This document shows positions 16,545 through 24,692 of a DNA stretch of 64,000 bases, piece after piece; within the stretch, counting starts at the first letter, position 1, and each line of letters opens with the position of its first letter. The DNA comes from Flavobacterium sp. CG_23.5 (GTDB taxonomy: Bacteria; Bacteroidota; Bacteroidia; Flavobacteriales; Flavobacteriaceae). The stretch lies in the NCBI RefSeq assembly GCF_017875765.1, contig NZ_JAGGNA010000001.1, positions 3,313,001 through 3,377,000 of the forward strand, written 5' to 3'. A program made the position numbers and the translations under genes. A model generated the notes under the pieces. That model searched no databases, had not been told where the DNA came from, and saw nothing but the letters and a program-made list of their open reading frames with translations.

Positions 16545-17326
16545 CTGTAACGCAAGCGAACATAAACGTGCTTAATCCCTTTTTTATCAGATTCCCGTTC
16601 GTCGATTTCCAGGATATCAGTTAGTGATTTTAACATTGGTGTTAGTTTAGAAAAGCCATAATTTCTAGGATCAAATTCTGGTTTTCTCTTGACAATCATG
16701 TTTCCAACGTCGCCAAGAAATGCCCAGCCATCATCATCACATATGTCTTCTATGGAGGTTTCGATAAGCTCTATTGTATGTATATCTATTTTGTTTAATG
16801 ATTTCTCAACGGGTTTTTCAACAGGTTTTTCGACTGGTTTTTTAGTGTCGGTTGAACGTTTTTTTGCTTTTTTCTTGATTGCGCCATCCAAAACTTCGAT
16901 GTAAATAAATCGATCGCAGGCAACAATAAAGGAATTGGGTGTTTTTTGTTCTCCAATTCCAATGACTTTCATTCCGGACTCTCTCAAACGAATGGCCAAT
17001 CGTGTAAAATCAGAATCACTGGAAACGATACAAAAACCATCCACTTTATCAGAATATAATAAGTCCATGGCGTCAATAATCATCGCTGAATCCGAAGAAT
17101 TTTTACCAACGGTATAGCTGTATTGTTGAATAGGCGTAATGGCATGTTCTAATAAGACACTTTTCCAACCTCCGGCATTTGGTTTGGTCCAATCGGCATA
17201 AATACGTTTAGTGGTTGGCGTTCCGAACTTAGCGATTTCTTCCATCATTCCTTTTACATTGCTGTATGGAACGTTATCAGCATCAATGAGAACGGCGAGT
17301 TTTAATTCTATTGTATCTTTTGACAT
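16541..17326 (-). CDS. NYN-domain (LabA/DUF88) protein with C-terminal LOTUS/OST-HTH-like domain
   Basis: The product has 261 residues. The N-terminal PIN-like NYN domain (about 8-150) shows LAVLIDADNVPY, GKNSSDSAMIIDAMDLLY and CIVSSDSDFTRLA, the acidic residues that bind metal in NYN ribonucleases. A linker with repeated VEKP units (about 165-180) follows, then a domain of about 80 residues (IEDICDDDGWAFLGDVG, YGFSKLTPMLKSL) that fits the OST-HTH/LOTUS fold, which binds RNA. It is probably a cytosolic RNA-processing factor; the target is unknown. A -7 box TATCTTTG is at 17353-17360 on the minus strand. It is convergent with, and overlaps by four bases, the histidine kinase gene. Confidence 0.88.
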   Translation of the reverse strand: MSKDTIELKLAVLIDADNVPYSNVKGMMEEIAKFGTPTTKRIYADWTKPNAGGWKSVLLEHAITPIQQYSYTVGKNSSDSAMIIDAMDLLYSDKVDGFCIVSSDSDFTRLAIRLRESGMKVIGIGEQKTPNSFIVACDRFIYIEVLDGAIKKKAKKRSTDTKKPVEKPVEKPVEKSLNKIDIHTIELIETSIEDICDDDGWAFLGDVGNMIVKRKPEFDPRNYGFSKLTPMLKSLTDILEIDERESDKKGIKHVYVRLRYS

Positions 17327-17386
17327 AAATTTTTAAAATTGAAATAGTGATTCAAAGATACAAAGTTTATCAATGGAAACTAATAT

Positions 17387-17465
17387 TTAGCCCTAATCGA
17401 AATGGAAAGCCTCGACTGAAAAAAACTATTTTTTCTTGTGGTGGCAGAGCGACCAAAGGAAGCTC
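17387..17465 (-). repeat. Dispersed extragenic repeat, copy B
   Basis: Read on the minus strand, the left 40 bases (17465 to 17426, with GAGCTTC, TTGGTCGCT and AAAAATAG) match copy C at 47306-47345. The right 25 bases (17411 to 17387, GGCTTTCC to GGGCTAA) match copy A at 1064-1088 with four differences. It fills part of the 328-base gap between 17326 and 17655. Apart from promoter boxes at both ends, I see nothing else in that gap. Confidence 0.7.
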
Positions 17466-17610
17466 CTACTAGCGCAATAGAAAAAAGGTTTTTTGAGGGA
17501 AAGCTTGAAATGTAGAGTAGGAAATTGCTCGTAATTGTCAAGTTTATTGCAGTTAGAACCGGATAACGAAAATAAATTTGCTTTCAAGTCCATTATAAAA
17601 TTTAAATAAT

Positions 17611-17618
17611 TATTTTTG
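17611..17618 (+). promoter_or_regulatory. -7 promoter box TATTTTTG of the oxoamine synthase gene
   Basis: An exact TAnnTTTG match 37 bases before the ATG at 17655. No -33 TTG at 17-23 spacing. Confidence 0.5.
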
Positions 17619-17654
17619 CAACTTCTTAAAATTAAAATTATTACTTGATATATT

Positions 17655-18917
17655 ATGGTAAAAGATTTATTCGAAAGGATTCAAAACAATAAAGGACCGT
17701 TAGGAAAATGGGCTTCACAGGCTGAAGGTTATTTTGTTTTCCCTAAATTAGAAGGTGAGTTGGGTCCAAGAATGCAGTTTGGTGGAAAAGATATTTTGAA
17801 TTGGAGTTTGAATGACTATTTAGGTCTTGCTAATCACCCAGAAGTGCGTAAAGCAGATACGGAAGCAGCAGCACAATACGGTGCAGCTTATCCAATGGGA
17901 GCGCGCATGATGAGTGGTCATACTAAATATCACGAACAATTAGAGAATGAATTGGCTGCTTTTGTAATGAAAGAATCGGCTTATTTATTGAATTTTGGCT
18001 ACCAAGGAATTATGTCAACAATTGACGCTTTGGTTACTAAAAATGATGTAATTGTATATGATGTAGATGCACATGCTTGTATTATTGATGGTGTTCGTTT
18101 GCACATGGGAAAACGTTTTACCTACCGTCATAATGATCTTGCAAGTATGGAAAAAAACTTGGAACGTGCTACAAAATTAGCTAAAGTAACAGGAGGAGGA
18201 ATTCTTTTCATTACAGAAGGCGTTTTTGGAATGCGTGGTCAACAAGGAAAATTGAAAGAAATTGTTGCCATGAAGGAAAAATATAATTTCCGTTTGTTGG
18301 TTGATGATGCGCACGGTTTTGGAACACTGGGAAAAACAGGTGCTGGAGCAGGTGAGGAGCAAGGTTGTCAAGACGGAATTGATGTTTACTTCTCTACTTT
18401 TGCAAAGTCTATGGCTAACATTGGTGCTTTTATTGCCGCTGATAAAGATATTATAGATTATCTGAAATACAATCTCCGTTCTCAAATGTTTGCAAAAGCA
18501 TTGCCAATGATTCAAACAATTGGATCTTTAAAACGATTAGAATTGTTGCGTAATCACCCAGAATTGAAAGATAAATTGTGGGAAAATGTAAATGCGTTGC
18601 AAAACGGATTGAGAGAACGTAATTTCAATATTGGAGATACTAATACTTGCGTAACTCCAGTATATCTTGAAGGAAGTGTTCCGGAAGCAATGATTATGGT
18701 AAACGATTTAAGAGAAAACTACGGAATTTTCTTATCAATTGTAATTTATCCTGTTATTCCAAAAGGAATTATCTTATTGAGAATGATCCCGACAACGTCT
18801 CATACATTAGCAGATGTTGATGAAACATTAACTGCTTTTGAAGCAATTCGTGAGAAACTTGAAAATGGAACGTACAAAGAAATCGCATCAAGAACGAAAG
18901 TTGATTTAGACGCCTAG
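17655..18917 (+). CDS. Alpha-oxoamine synthase, serine palmitoyltransferase-like (sphingolipid or sulfonolipid)
   Basis: A PLP enzyme of the aminotransferase fold-type I group that condenses an amino acid with an acyl thioester and loses CO2. It has 420 residues. LNWSLNDYLGLANHP, GARMMSGHTKYHEQLE, LVDDAHGFGTLG (PLP-ring Asp and His) and FSTFAKSMANIGAF with the Schiff-base Lys251 match serine palmitoyltransferases more than KBL or BioF. In this phylum the first step of sphingolipids uses serine and that of sulfonolipids uses cysteate; sequence alone does not tell me which. A GNAT-like acyltransferase gene 0.7 kb downstream could supply the N-acylation. The unit ends in a strong terminator. Confidence 0.88.
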   Translation: MVKDLFERIQNNKGPLGKWASQAEGYFVFPKLEGELGPRMQFGGKDILNWSLNDYLGLANHPEVRKADTEAAAQYGAAYPMGARMMSGHTKYHEQLENELAAFVMKESAYLLNFGYQGIMSTIDALVTKNDVIVYDVDAHACIIDGVRLHMGKRFTYRHNDLASMEKNLERATKLAKVTGGGILFITEGVFGMRGQQGKLKEIVAMKEKYNFRLLVDDAHGFGTLGKTGAGAGEEQGCQDGIDVYFSTFAKSMANIGAFIAADKDIIDYLKYNLRSQMFAKALPMIQTIGSLKRLELLRNHPELKDKLWENVNALQNGLRERNFNIGDTNTCVTPVYLEGSVPEAMIMVNDLRENYGIFLSIVIYPVIPKGIILLRMIPTTSHTLADVDETLTAFEAIREKLENGTYKEIASRTKVDLDA

Positions 18918-18937
18918 TTTTTGTTGTTTTGAGTTAG

Positions 18938-18972
18938 AAAAATCCATTCGTTTTGCGGATGGATTTTTTTTT
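18938..18972 (+). terminator. Intrinsic terminator after the oxoamine synthase gene
   Basis: A 13-bp stem with one wobble (18938-18950 with 18956-18968, AAAAATCCATTCG) and a 5-base loop is followed by nine T. Confidence 0.88.
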
Positions 18973-19029
18973 GGCGAAATAATCCAATGGGAATATCGTA
19001 TATTTATTGAAATTGATAAATAAAAATGT

Positions 19030-19503
19030 ATGAAAAAAGTACTTGTCTTAAGTCTCGTGTTGATGAGCATTCTTGTTTCTTGTAAAAAAGAAAAAGAAGT
19101 TGAAGTAGTTCCAGTCGCTCCAGAAAAAATAGCTGTTGAAGAATCTATTTCCGAAGAATGTTACAGTGGCACTATTAAAAAAGACACTATTTCGATGAAT
19201 TTGATAGTTAAAGGAAATCAAGTAACTTCAGGAAAATTAAGCTACAATTTTTACGAAAAAGATAAAAATGAAGGAACACTTGTTGGGGAAATAAAAGGCG
19301 ACACACTTCTTGCTGATTATACTTTTATGTCCGAAGGTGTTTCATCCGTTCGTCAAGTTGTTTTCTTGAAAAAAGGAAACACGTATGTGGAAGGTTTTGG
19401 AGATGTTGTTGACGATAATAAAGGGAAAGTAGCTTTCAAAGACAGAAAGCAATTAAAATTCGATGGGAAAACCGTTTTGTCAAAAGTAGAATGTAAAATG
19501 TAA
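19030..19503 (+). CDS. Small lipoprotein of unknown function
   Basis: The product has 157 residues. MKKVLVLSLVLMSILVSC is a signal peptidase II signal with the lipidated cysteine at residue 18, followed by KKEKEVEV, which is basic and acidic and does not clearly match the surface-export rule for this phylum. The mature part is a small beta-rich domain (SGTIKKDTISMNLIV, GKLSYNFYEKDKNEGTL). I do not recognise the family. It stands alone between two terminators, downstream of the lipid-synthesis candidate. Confidence 0.82.
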   Translation: MKKVLVLSLVLMSILVSCKKEKEVEVVPVAPEKIAVEESISEECYSGTIKKDTISMNLIVKGNQVTSGKLSYNFYEKDKNEGTLVGEIKGDTLLADYTFMSEGVSSVRQVVFLKKGNTYVEGFGDVVDDNKGKVAFKDRKQLKFDGKTVLSKVECKM

Positions 19504-19570
19504 TACGCTTCGCTTAATAAAATCATTAAAAGGAGATGGAGCTGAAACCGTAAATATAATGGAATGAGAA

Positions 19571-19603
19571 AATCCCATTTGCCACAGGCAAATGGGATTC
19601 TTT
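19571..19603. terminator. Bidirectional terminator hairpin
   Basis: A perfect 13-bp inverted repeat AATCCCATTTGCC (19571-19583) with 19587-19599, loop ACA, lies between convergent genes. Short T-tracts occur on both sides. Confidence 0.75.
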
Positions 19604-19604
19604 C

Positions 19605-19639
19605 TAAACTCTAAACTCTAAACTCTAAACTCAAAACTC
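19605..19639 (+). repeat. Short tandem repeat, TAAACTC x5
   Basis: Four exact 7-base units TAAACTC (19605-19632) and one degenerate unit AAAACTC (19633-19639). A related run of three units lies at 22209-22229. Confidence 0.85.
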
Positions 19640-19641
19640 TA

Positions 19642-20760
19642 TTACAATTCTTTTGTAAAGGTGCACCTTCTTTTGTGAATCACGGGATCAAAATGTTTCC
19701 ATAAGTTGATACTGGCAGCATTATCAGATAATTCAGGAGTTCTGAAGCAATTTACAATTCCTTTTTCTGTGAAAGTTTCGTAATATTCATTGAAAATTAT
19801 TGCTGTAACCGCCTTGTTTTGATAATCAGGATGAACGCCTATCAGATAAAAAATCACATTCTTACTTTGTTTTTTAGCCCTTAGCAAATGCAGGAATCCA
19901 AAAGGAAATAATTTTCCTTTTGATTTTTTCAAAGCTTCCGAAAAATCAGGCATTACGATACTAAAAGCCACAATATTATGGTCTTTGTCTTCTACGAATT
20001 TGATGTATTCCGGATTAATAAAACTGATGTAATTTTTCTTGAAATATTCTTTCTGGGTATCTGAAATTGCCACAAAAGACGATAAAGAAGCGTACGATTC
20101 ATTGAATAAATCAAACATTTTATCCACATGGGGCATTATTTCTTTGGTGGTTTTAAAATTTAATGGTGATAATTGATACCTTTTCTTTACCAGTTCATTC
20201 GCCTTTTTGAAAAATTCAGGTTTTACATTTGAAAAAGGGAATTTACTTTCAATATATTCTTTTTCTTTAATGTAACCCAGTTTTTCAAAATGATGCGCAT
20301 AATACGGATGATTGTACCAAGTAATCATGGTTCCAATTTCCTCAAAACCTTCAGTAAGTACACCTACTTTATCCAAGTTTGAAAATCCCATTGGACCTTC
20401 CACATATTCTAAGTTATTTTTTCGACCCAGTTCATAGACTTTTTCGAGTAATGCTTGTGTGACTTCGATATCATCAATGGTATCAAACCAGCCAAAACGG
20501 ACTTTCTTTTTATGCTGATCATTTACCTCTTTCCAATTTATTATGGCAGCAATTCGCCCTACAATTGAATTGTCTTTGTAAGCTAGGAAAAAATAGGCTT
20601 CGGCATCCTCGAAAGCAGGGTTTTTAGTCTTGTCAAATGTTTCTAATTCATCAGCAATAATAGGTGGAACCCAGTATTTATTGTCTTTGTATAAAGAAAA
20701 AGGGAATTTAATGTAATCCGTTAATTCGCTTTTTGTTTTCGCTTCTTTTATTGTAATCAT
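19642..20760 (-). CDS. GNAT-like acyltransferase of unassigned substrate
   Basis: The product has 372 residues. The N-terminal FPFSLYKDNKYWVPP, then AYKDNSIVGRIAAI and the central YVEGPMGFSNLDKVG, are typical of the large YghO-like group. The second half carries an acyl-CoA-type core with IGVHPDYQNKAVTAIIF, the V-x-P-x-Y/x-x-K region of GNAT folds, and ends SDNAASINLWKHF. Some database entries call this family GTP cyclohydrolase; I see no support for that. It lies two bases after an outer-membrane protein gene in the same operon and 0.7 kb from a serine palmitoyltransferase-like gene. Bacterial ceramide synthase is a GNAT-type enzyme, so N-acylation of a long-chain base is a reasonable hypothesis. 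Confidence 0.82.
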   Translation of the reverse strand: MITIKEAKTKSELTDYIKFPFSLYKDNKYWVPPIIADELETFDKTKNPAFEDAEAYFFLAYKDNSIVGRIAAIINWKEVNDQHKKKVRFGWFDTIDDIEVTQALLEKVYELGRKNNLEYVEGPMGFSNLDKVGVLTEGFEEIGTMITWYNHPYYAHHFEKLGYIKEKEYIESKFPFSNVKPEFFKKANELVKKRYQLSPLNFKTTKEIMPHVDKMFDLFNESYASLSSFVAISDTQKEYFKKNYISFINPEYIKFVEDKDHNIVAFSIVMPDFSEALKKSKGKLFPFGFLHLLRAKKQSKNVIFYLIGVHPDYQNKAVTAIIFNEYYETFTEKGIVNCFRTPELSDNAASINLWKHFDPVIHKRRCTFTKEL

Positions 20761-20762
20761 TA

Positions 20763-21734
20763 TTAATTTAAAGGTGTAGTTTCTATTTCGTCTTTACGTT
20801 TTTTGCTTTTTTTCTCCGCTTTCTTCTCGGCTTTTGTTTTGGATTTGTCACCGCTGTCAATGTTGATTCGTACTTCTTTATAACCGGCATCATAGCGCCA
20901 AGAAAAACCAACTCCGCCATAAAGAATAGAAGGTGTGGTCTTTAAACTGCTACTTATGGAAGCATCGATTTGCATGTCTTTATTTAGTAAATAGGCAGCA
21001 CCGCCTCTTACGATGGCATCACTGTAAAAATCACTTTTGAAACCTTGATTTTCAATGAACCCAGACCATTTTCGGTTAAATCCTCTTGTTAAAGTTAGTA
21101 CATATCCGTAACTTGGAAAATCAGTAGAAATATAATCGGCGATGATATTAGTTACAAAAACCCATTTTCCGTCTCCCAAATGATTTTGGGTAATTAACAT
21201 GACTTTTGGAGAAATACTAGCTTGTCGAGAAAAAGAATAAGGATTGTCAGCCATCGTGAAATTGGCTCCTGCAAAAATAGAAACGGCAGGAATTAATTGG
21301 TGCCAATTGAACGCATGATTGGCTTTCCAACTGTAAATATTAATATTTTTTTCGTAATTTTTAAATGGATCATAAACCAAATATTTTACTCCCACTACGG
21401 TTTGCTTTAGAGCTGATTTAGTAGCACTGGTTAAATTTGTTGTGAATGTTTCCTTTTGGTATTGTAAATCGGCTACTAATTCTAATTTTTCCAACAATAA
21501 TCCGTATCGTAAAGTGAAGTCTAAACCAAATCCATTGGCATCATAATTCAATAAACTATGATTTTCTTTTATGCCATAAATTCCTGTTTCCACTTGAATC
21601 ACTTTTTTACCAACAGCAAAAGCAGACATGGTTTCTCCCGGTCTGTTTGAATTGATTTGGTCCGTGTGCTGTCCATAATGTAACATTGGAAACATGAAAA
21701 TGGCTAGGATAAGTATAATTTTGATTTTGGACAT
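20763..21734 (-). CDS. Predicted outer-membrane beta-barrel protein
   Basis: The product has 323 residues. A signal peptide (to about residue 21) is followed by DQINSNRPGETMSAFAVG and then a chain of alternating amphipathic strands up to about 290, similar to MetA-pathway phenol-degradation-type transporter barrels. The last 30 residues are Lys-rich and disordered (KSKTKAEKKAEKKSKKRK), unusual for a barrel C-terminus and possibly periplasmic. It is the first gene of a two-gene operon with the GNAT-like enzyme, two bases apart. The transported molecule is unknown. Confidence 0.8.
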   Translation of the reverse strand: MSKIKIILILAIFMFPMLHYGQHTDQINSNRPGETMSAFAVGKKVIQVETGIYGIKENHSLLNYDANGFGLDFTLRYGLLLEKLELVADLQYQKETFTTNLTSATKSALKQTVVGVKYLVYDPFKNYEKNINIYSWKANHAFNWHQLIPAVSIFAGANFTMADNPYSFSRQASISPKVMLITQNHLGDGKWVFVTNIIADYISTDFPSYGYVLTLTRGFNRKWSGFIENQGFKSDFYSDAIVRGGAAYLLNKDMQIDASISSSLKTTPSILYGGVGFSWRYDAGYKEVRINIDSGDKSKTKAEKKAEKKSKKRKDEIETTPLN

Positions 21735-21810
21735 ATTATTTTTTTAAGATTAAAAGTAATAACGCATTTCAAATGTACTATATTTTATCATTTATTTAAG
21801 AATGATATTT

Positions 21811-21850
21811 TAATTTTGTCCCGAATTTTGGGATGGATTTATTAATTTTG
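21811..21850 (+). promoter_or_regulatory. Two tandem TAATTTTG boxes before the DUF4834 gene
   Basis: TAATTTTG occurs at 21811-21818 and again at 21843-21850, 32 bases apart. The second lies 20 bases before the ATG at 21870 and has a TTG 24 bases upstream, provided by the first box. Either or both could work as -7 element. Confidence 0.55.
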
Positions 21851-21869
21851 TAAAAAAAATATTTTGATT

Positions 21870-22151
21870 ATGCAAACAGCCTCTTTTACAGGTTTTATAG
21901 AAACCATATTTTACATTTTGGCTTTTTATTATATTTTTAGATTTTTGGCAAAATTATTATTGCCTTTATTGGTGAAAAAAGTGGTGCAGAAAGCTGGAGA
22001 AAATTTTCAGCAACAGCAGCAACGTTCACAAGATACTTCATGGAATCAAACGCCAAATAAGGATGAGGTTATATTCAATTCAGGCAATTCTAAAAAACCT
22101 CGCGAAACCAAAAAAGTAGGAGATTATGTGGATTATGAAGAAATTGATTAA
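21870..22151 (+). CDS. DUF4834-type small membrane protein
   Basis: A 93-residue protein from the ATG at 21870. One hydrophobic segment (about 4-27, rich in Phe, Tyr and Ile) is followed by a basic stretch LVKKVVQKAGENF, a Gln-rich linker and a charged C-terminus ending YVDYEEID. This composition matches DUF4834 proteins, whose function is not known. The N-terminus is probably in the membrane with a cytoplasmic tail. The upstream TTG at 21864 is less likely as a start. YfhO follows 83 bases later, so they may be co-transcribed. Confidence 0.78.
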   Translation: MQTASFTGFIETIFYILAFYYIFRFLAKLLLPLLVKKVVQKAGENFQQQQQRSQDTSWNQTPNKDEVIFNSGNSKKPRETKKVGDYVDYEEID

Positions 22152-22208
22152 GTTTGCACGATATAGTTTATTTGGTTGACAGCAATCGGATTTTTGCAAA
22201 TAAAACAG

Positions 22209-22229
22209 TAAACTTTAAACTCTAAACTT
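22209..22229 (+). repeat. Short tandem repeat, TAAACTY x3
   Basis: TAAACTT, TAAACTC, TAAACTT at 22209-22229, directly before the YfhO start codon at 22235. It is the same unit as the run at 19605-19639. Confidence 0.7.
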
Positions 22230-22234
22230 TTTTA

Positions 22235-24640
22235 ATGAAAATTCTTAATAAGTTATATCCACACGCCTTAGCCATAGTTGGTTTTGTACTCATTTCCCTA
22301 ATTTATTTTTATCCGGTATTACAAGGAAAACAAATTTTCCAATCGGATATTGCTCAATACACCGGAATGGCGAAGGAGCAAAACGATTTTAGAGCTTCAA
22401 ATCATATAGAACCGTATTGGACGGATTCTGCTTTTGGCGGAATGCCAACGTATCAATTAGGAGCCAAATACCCACACGATTATATTGGAATGATTGATGA
22501 CGCTTTGCGTTTTTTACCTCGTCCTGCCGATTATTTATTTCTATACTTCTTAGGTTTTTTTGGTTTGTTACTAACCATGAAAATTGATCCTTTAAAAGCC
22601 TTTTTTGGTGCTTTAGCTTTTGGATTATCTACTTATTTGATAATCATTTTAGGAGTCGGACATAATGCCAAAGCGCATGCCATTGCATACATGCCACTTG
22701 TTATTGCTGGTTTTGTTTTGGTTTTCCAAAAAAAATACATTTGGGGTGGATTGCTAACGATGTTTGCTGTCGCGTTAGAAATCAATGCGAATCACTTTCA
22801 AATGACCTATTATTTGCTGATTTTCTTATTGATTCTCTCCGGTTATTTTATTTATTTAGGAGTTAAAGACAAGGATTACAAATCGCTTTTATATTCATCT
22901 GGAGTTTTAGCAGTGGCAGGGATTTTTGCGATTGGTGCTAATGCTACTAATTTAATGGCAACATCAGAATATGCTAAATTCAGTACTCGTGGAAAAACGG
23001 AATTAACGTATAATCCCGACGGTTCAAAAAATACTAGTGACAGTGCGCTATCCCGAGATTATATTACAGAATATAGTTACGGTATTGCCGAAAGTTTCAA
23101 TCTTATTGCTCCTCGACTTTTTGGAGGTTCAAATAATGAAGCATTAGGTAAGGACAGTAAGATGTATGATTTCATGATTGGTCAAGGAGTTCCGGAAGGA
23201 CAGGCAAATGATTTTGTTTCTGGAATGCCAACGTATTGGGGTGATCAGCCTATTGTCGCAGCACCGGCTTATATTGGTGCGGTCGTTTTCTTTTTGGGAA
23301 TTTTGGCCTTGTTTATTGATAAACGAAAAATTAAATATGTATTTCTTACGGGAGCAATTGTTTCATTGGTACTTTCTTGGGGAAAAAACTTCCCAATACT
23401 GACCGACTTTATGATCGATTATGTTCCTATGTATAATATGTTTAGGGCGGTTTCTTCTATTCAAGTCATTCTTGAATTGTGTTTTCCGGTTTTAGCCATT
23501 ATGGGATTACAATCTTTTTTGCAATCTGAGAAAGAGCAGCAATGGAAAGCTTTATGGCAAACGGCTTCCATCGGTTTGGGAACCATTGTAATTTTGTTTT
23601 TAGCAAAAGGCACATTCAGTTTCTCAGGCGGTAGTGATAGCTATTTTCTTAAAAGTTACGGGCCTGGATTTGTAGATGCGTTGAAAGAAGATAGGATGAG
23701 TTTGTATAGCGCTGATTTATTGCGTTCTGGTTTCTTTATTTTGCTTTCAGCGAGTGCTTTATGGCTGTATATAAAGAATAAATTGGCTCAAAATACAACT
23801 ATAATTCTTGTTGGGTTATTGATGATTTTTGACTTGTTTTTTGTCGATAAAAAATATGTTTCTGGTAAAGATTTTGTTTCCGGACGAGAAGTTGAAGTTC
23901 CTTTTCAGGAAACTCCTTCGGATGCGCAGATTTTAAAAGACACCACTCATTACAGGGTTTTTGAAGTAAATGGAAATTTATCAAGTGCTAGAGCTTCGTA
24001 TTTTCATAATTCTATTGGAGGATATCACGCTGCAAAACCTCGAAGAATGCAGCAATTATTTGATTACCAAATTGCTAAAAACAACATGGAAATCATCAAT
24101 ATGTTAGACGTTAAATACATTATCCAAACGGATAAAGAGAACAAAGAATTTCCAACTTTGAATCCTAACGCCAACGGCAATGCATGGTTTGTGAGCCTAG
24201 TGAAATCAGTTTCAACGGCAGATGACGAAATGAAAGCTTTGGATAATTTAGATTCTAAAAATGTTGCGGTTGTAAATGACAAGGAGTTTAAAATTAAAAA
24301 TAAGGCTTTCGCCAAAGACAGTTCGGCAACAATTATTTTAGATTCATACAAACCAAATTATTTAAAATACACGTCTAATAACACCAATGAAGGTTTAGCT
24401 GTTTTCTCTGAAATGTATTATGGAAAAGGCTGGAATGCCTATATCAACGGAAAAAAAATAGATCACATTCGTGTGGATTATGTTTTGAGAGCGCTGGAAA
24501 TTCCTGCGGGGAAACATTCGATAGAATTTAAATTTGAGCCGCAGGTGATAAAAACAGGAAGCACGATTACCTTGGTTAGTTCGTTTGGAATGTTGCTGCT
24601 TTTAGTTGGTGGGATTTATTTTGAAAAGAAAAAAAAGTAG
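22235..24640 (+). CDS. YfhO family polytopic membrane protein
   Basis: The product has 801 residues. About 12 membrane helices (first at 10-27, last at 776-795) flank a large outside loop near the C-terminus. FQSDIAQYTGMAKEQNDF in the first loop and DSAFGGMPTYQ are typical of YfhO proteins, which share a GT-C-like topology and are linked to glycosylation of surface polymers in Firmicutes. The C-terminal NYLKYTSNNTNEGLAVFSE to YINGKKIDHIRVDY region is the usual soluble domain. The following GT4 and flippase genes lie 53 and 47 bases downstream, suggesting one surface-glycan operon. Confidence 0.9.
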   Translation: MKILNKLYPHALAIVGFVLISLIYFYPVLQGKQIFQSDIAQYTGMAKEQNDFRASNHIEPYWTDSAFGGMPTYQLGAKYPHDYIGMIDDALRFLPRPADYLFLYFLGFFGLLLTMKIDPLKAFFGALAFGLSTYLIIILGVGHNAKAHAIAYMPLVIAGFVLVFQKKYIWGGLLTMFAVALEINANHFQMTYYLLIFLLILSGYFIYLGVKDKDYKSLLYSSGVLAVAGIFAIGANATNLMATSEYAKFSTRGKTELTYNPDGSKNTSDSALSRDYITEYSYGIAESFNLIAPRLFGGSNNEALGKDSKMYDFMIGQGVPEGQANDFVSGMPTYWGDQPIVAAPAYIGAVVFFLGILALFIDKRKIKYVFLTGAIVSLVLSWGKNFPILTDFMIDYVPMYNMFRAVSSIQVILELCFPVLAIMGLQSFLQSEKEQQWKALWQTASIGLGTIVILFLAKGTFSFSGGSDSYFLKSYGPGFVDALKEDRMSLYSADLLRSGFFILLSASALWLYIKNKLAQNTTIILVGLLMIFDLFFVDKKYVSGKDFVSGREVEVPFQETPSDAQILKDTTHYRVFEVNGNLSSARASYFHNSIGGYHAAKPRRMQQLFDYQIAKNNMEIINMLDVKYIIQTDKENKEFPTLNPNANGNAWFVSLVKSVSTADDEMKALDNLDSKNVAVVNDKEFKIKNKAFAKDSSATIILDSYKPNYLKYTSNNTNEGLAVFSEMYYGKGWNAYINGKKIDHIRVDYVLRALEIPAGKHSIEFKFEPQVIKTGSTITLVSSFGMLLLLVGGIYFEKKKK

Positions 24641-24651
24641 AGACACACCGT

Positions 24652-24675
24652 AGAGACGCACTGCAGTGCGTCTCT
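24652..24675. repeat. 24-bp perfect palindrome, extragenic repeat type
   Basis: AGAGACGCAC TGCA GTGCGTCTCT is fully self-complementary. It is more GC-rich than its surroundings, lies between two genes of an operon, and is preceded by a partial copy AGAGACACACCG. It looks like a REP-type element more than a terminator, as no T-tract follows. Confidence 0.8.
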
Positions 24676-24692
24676 AACATAAAACAATTAAA

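Noticed and set aside
17426..17520. Decayed coding gene upstream of the oxoamine synthase
   Set aside because: No frame longer than about 30 codons with protein-like composition. Match to a second intergenic site (47306) shows it is a repeat.
19605..19639. CRISPR or integration site from TAAACTC repeats
   Set aside because: The unit is only 7 bases, without spacers, and lies directly behind a terminator. A slippage repeat explains it.
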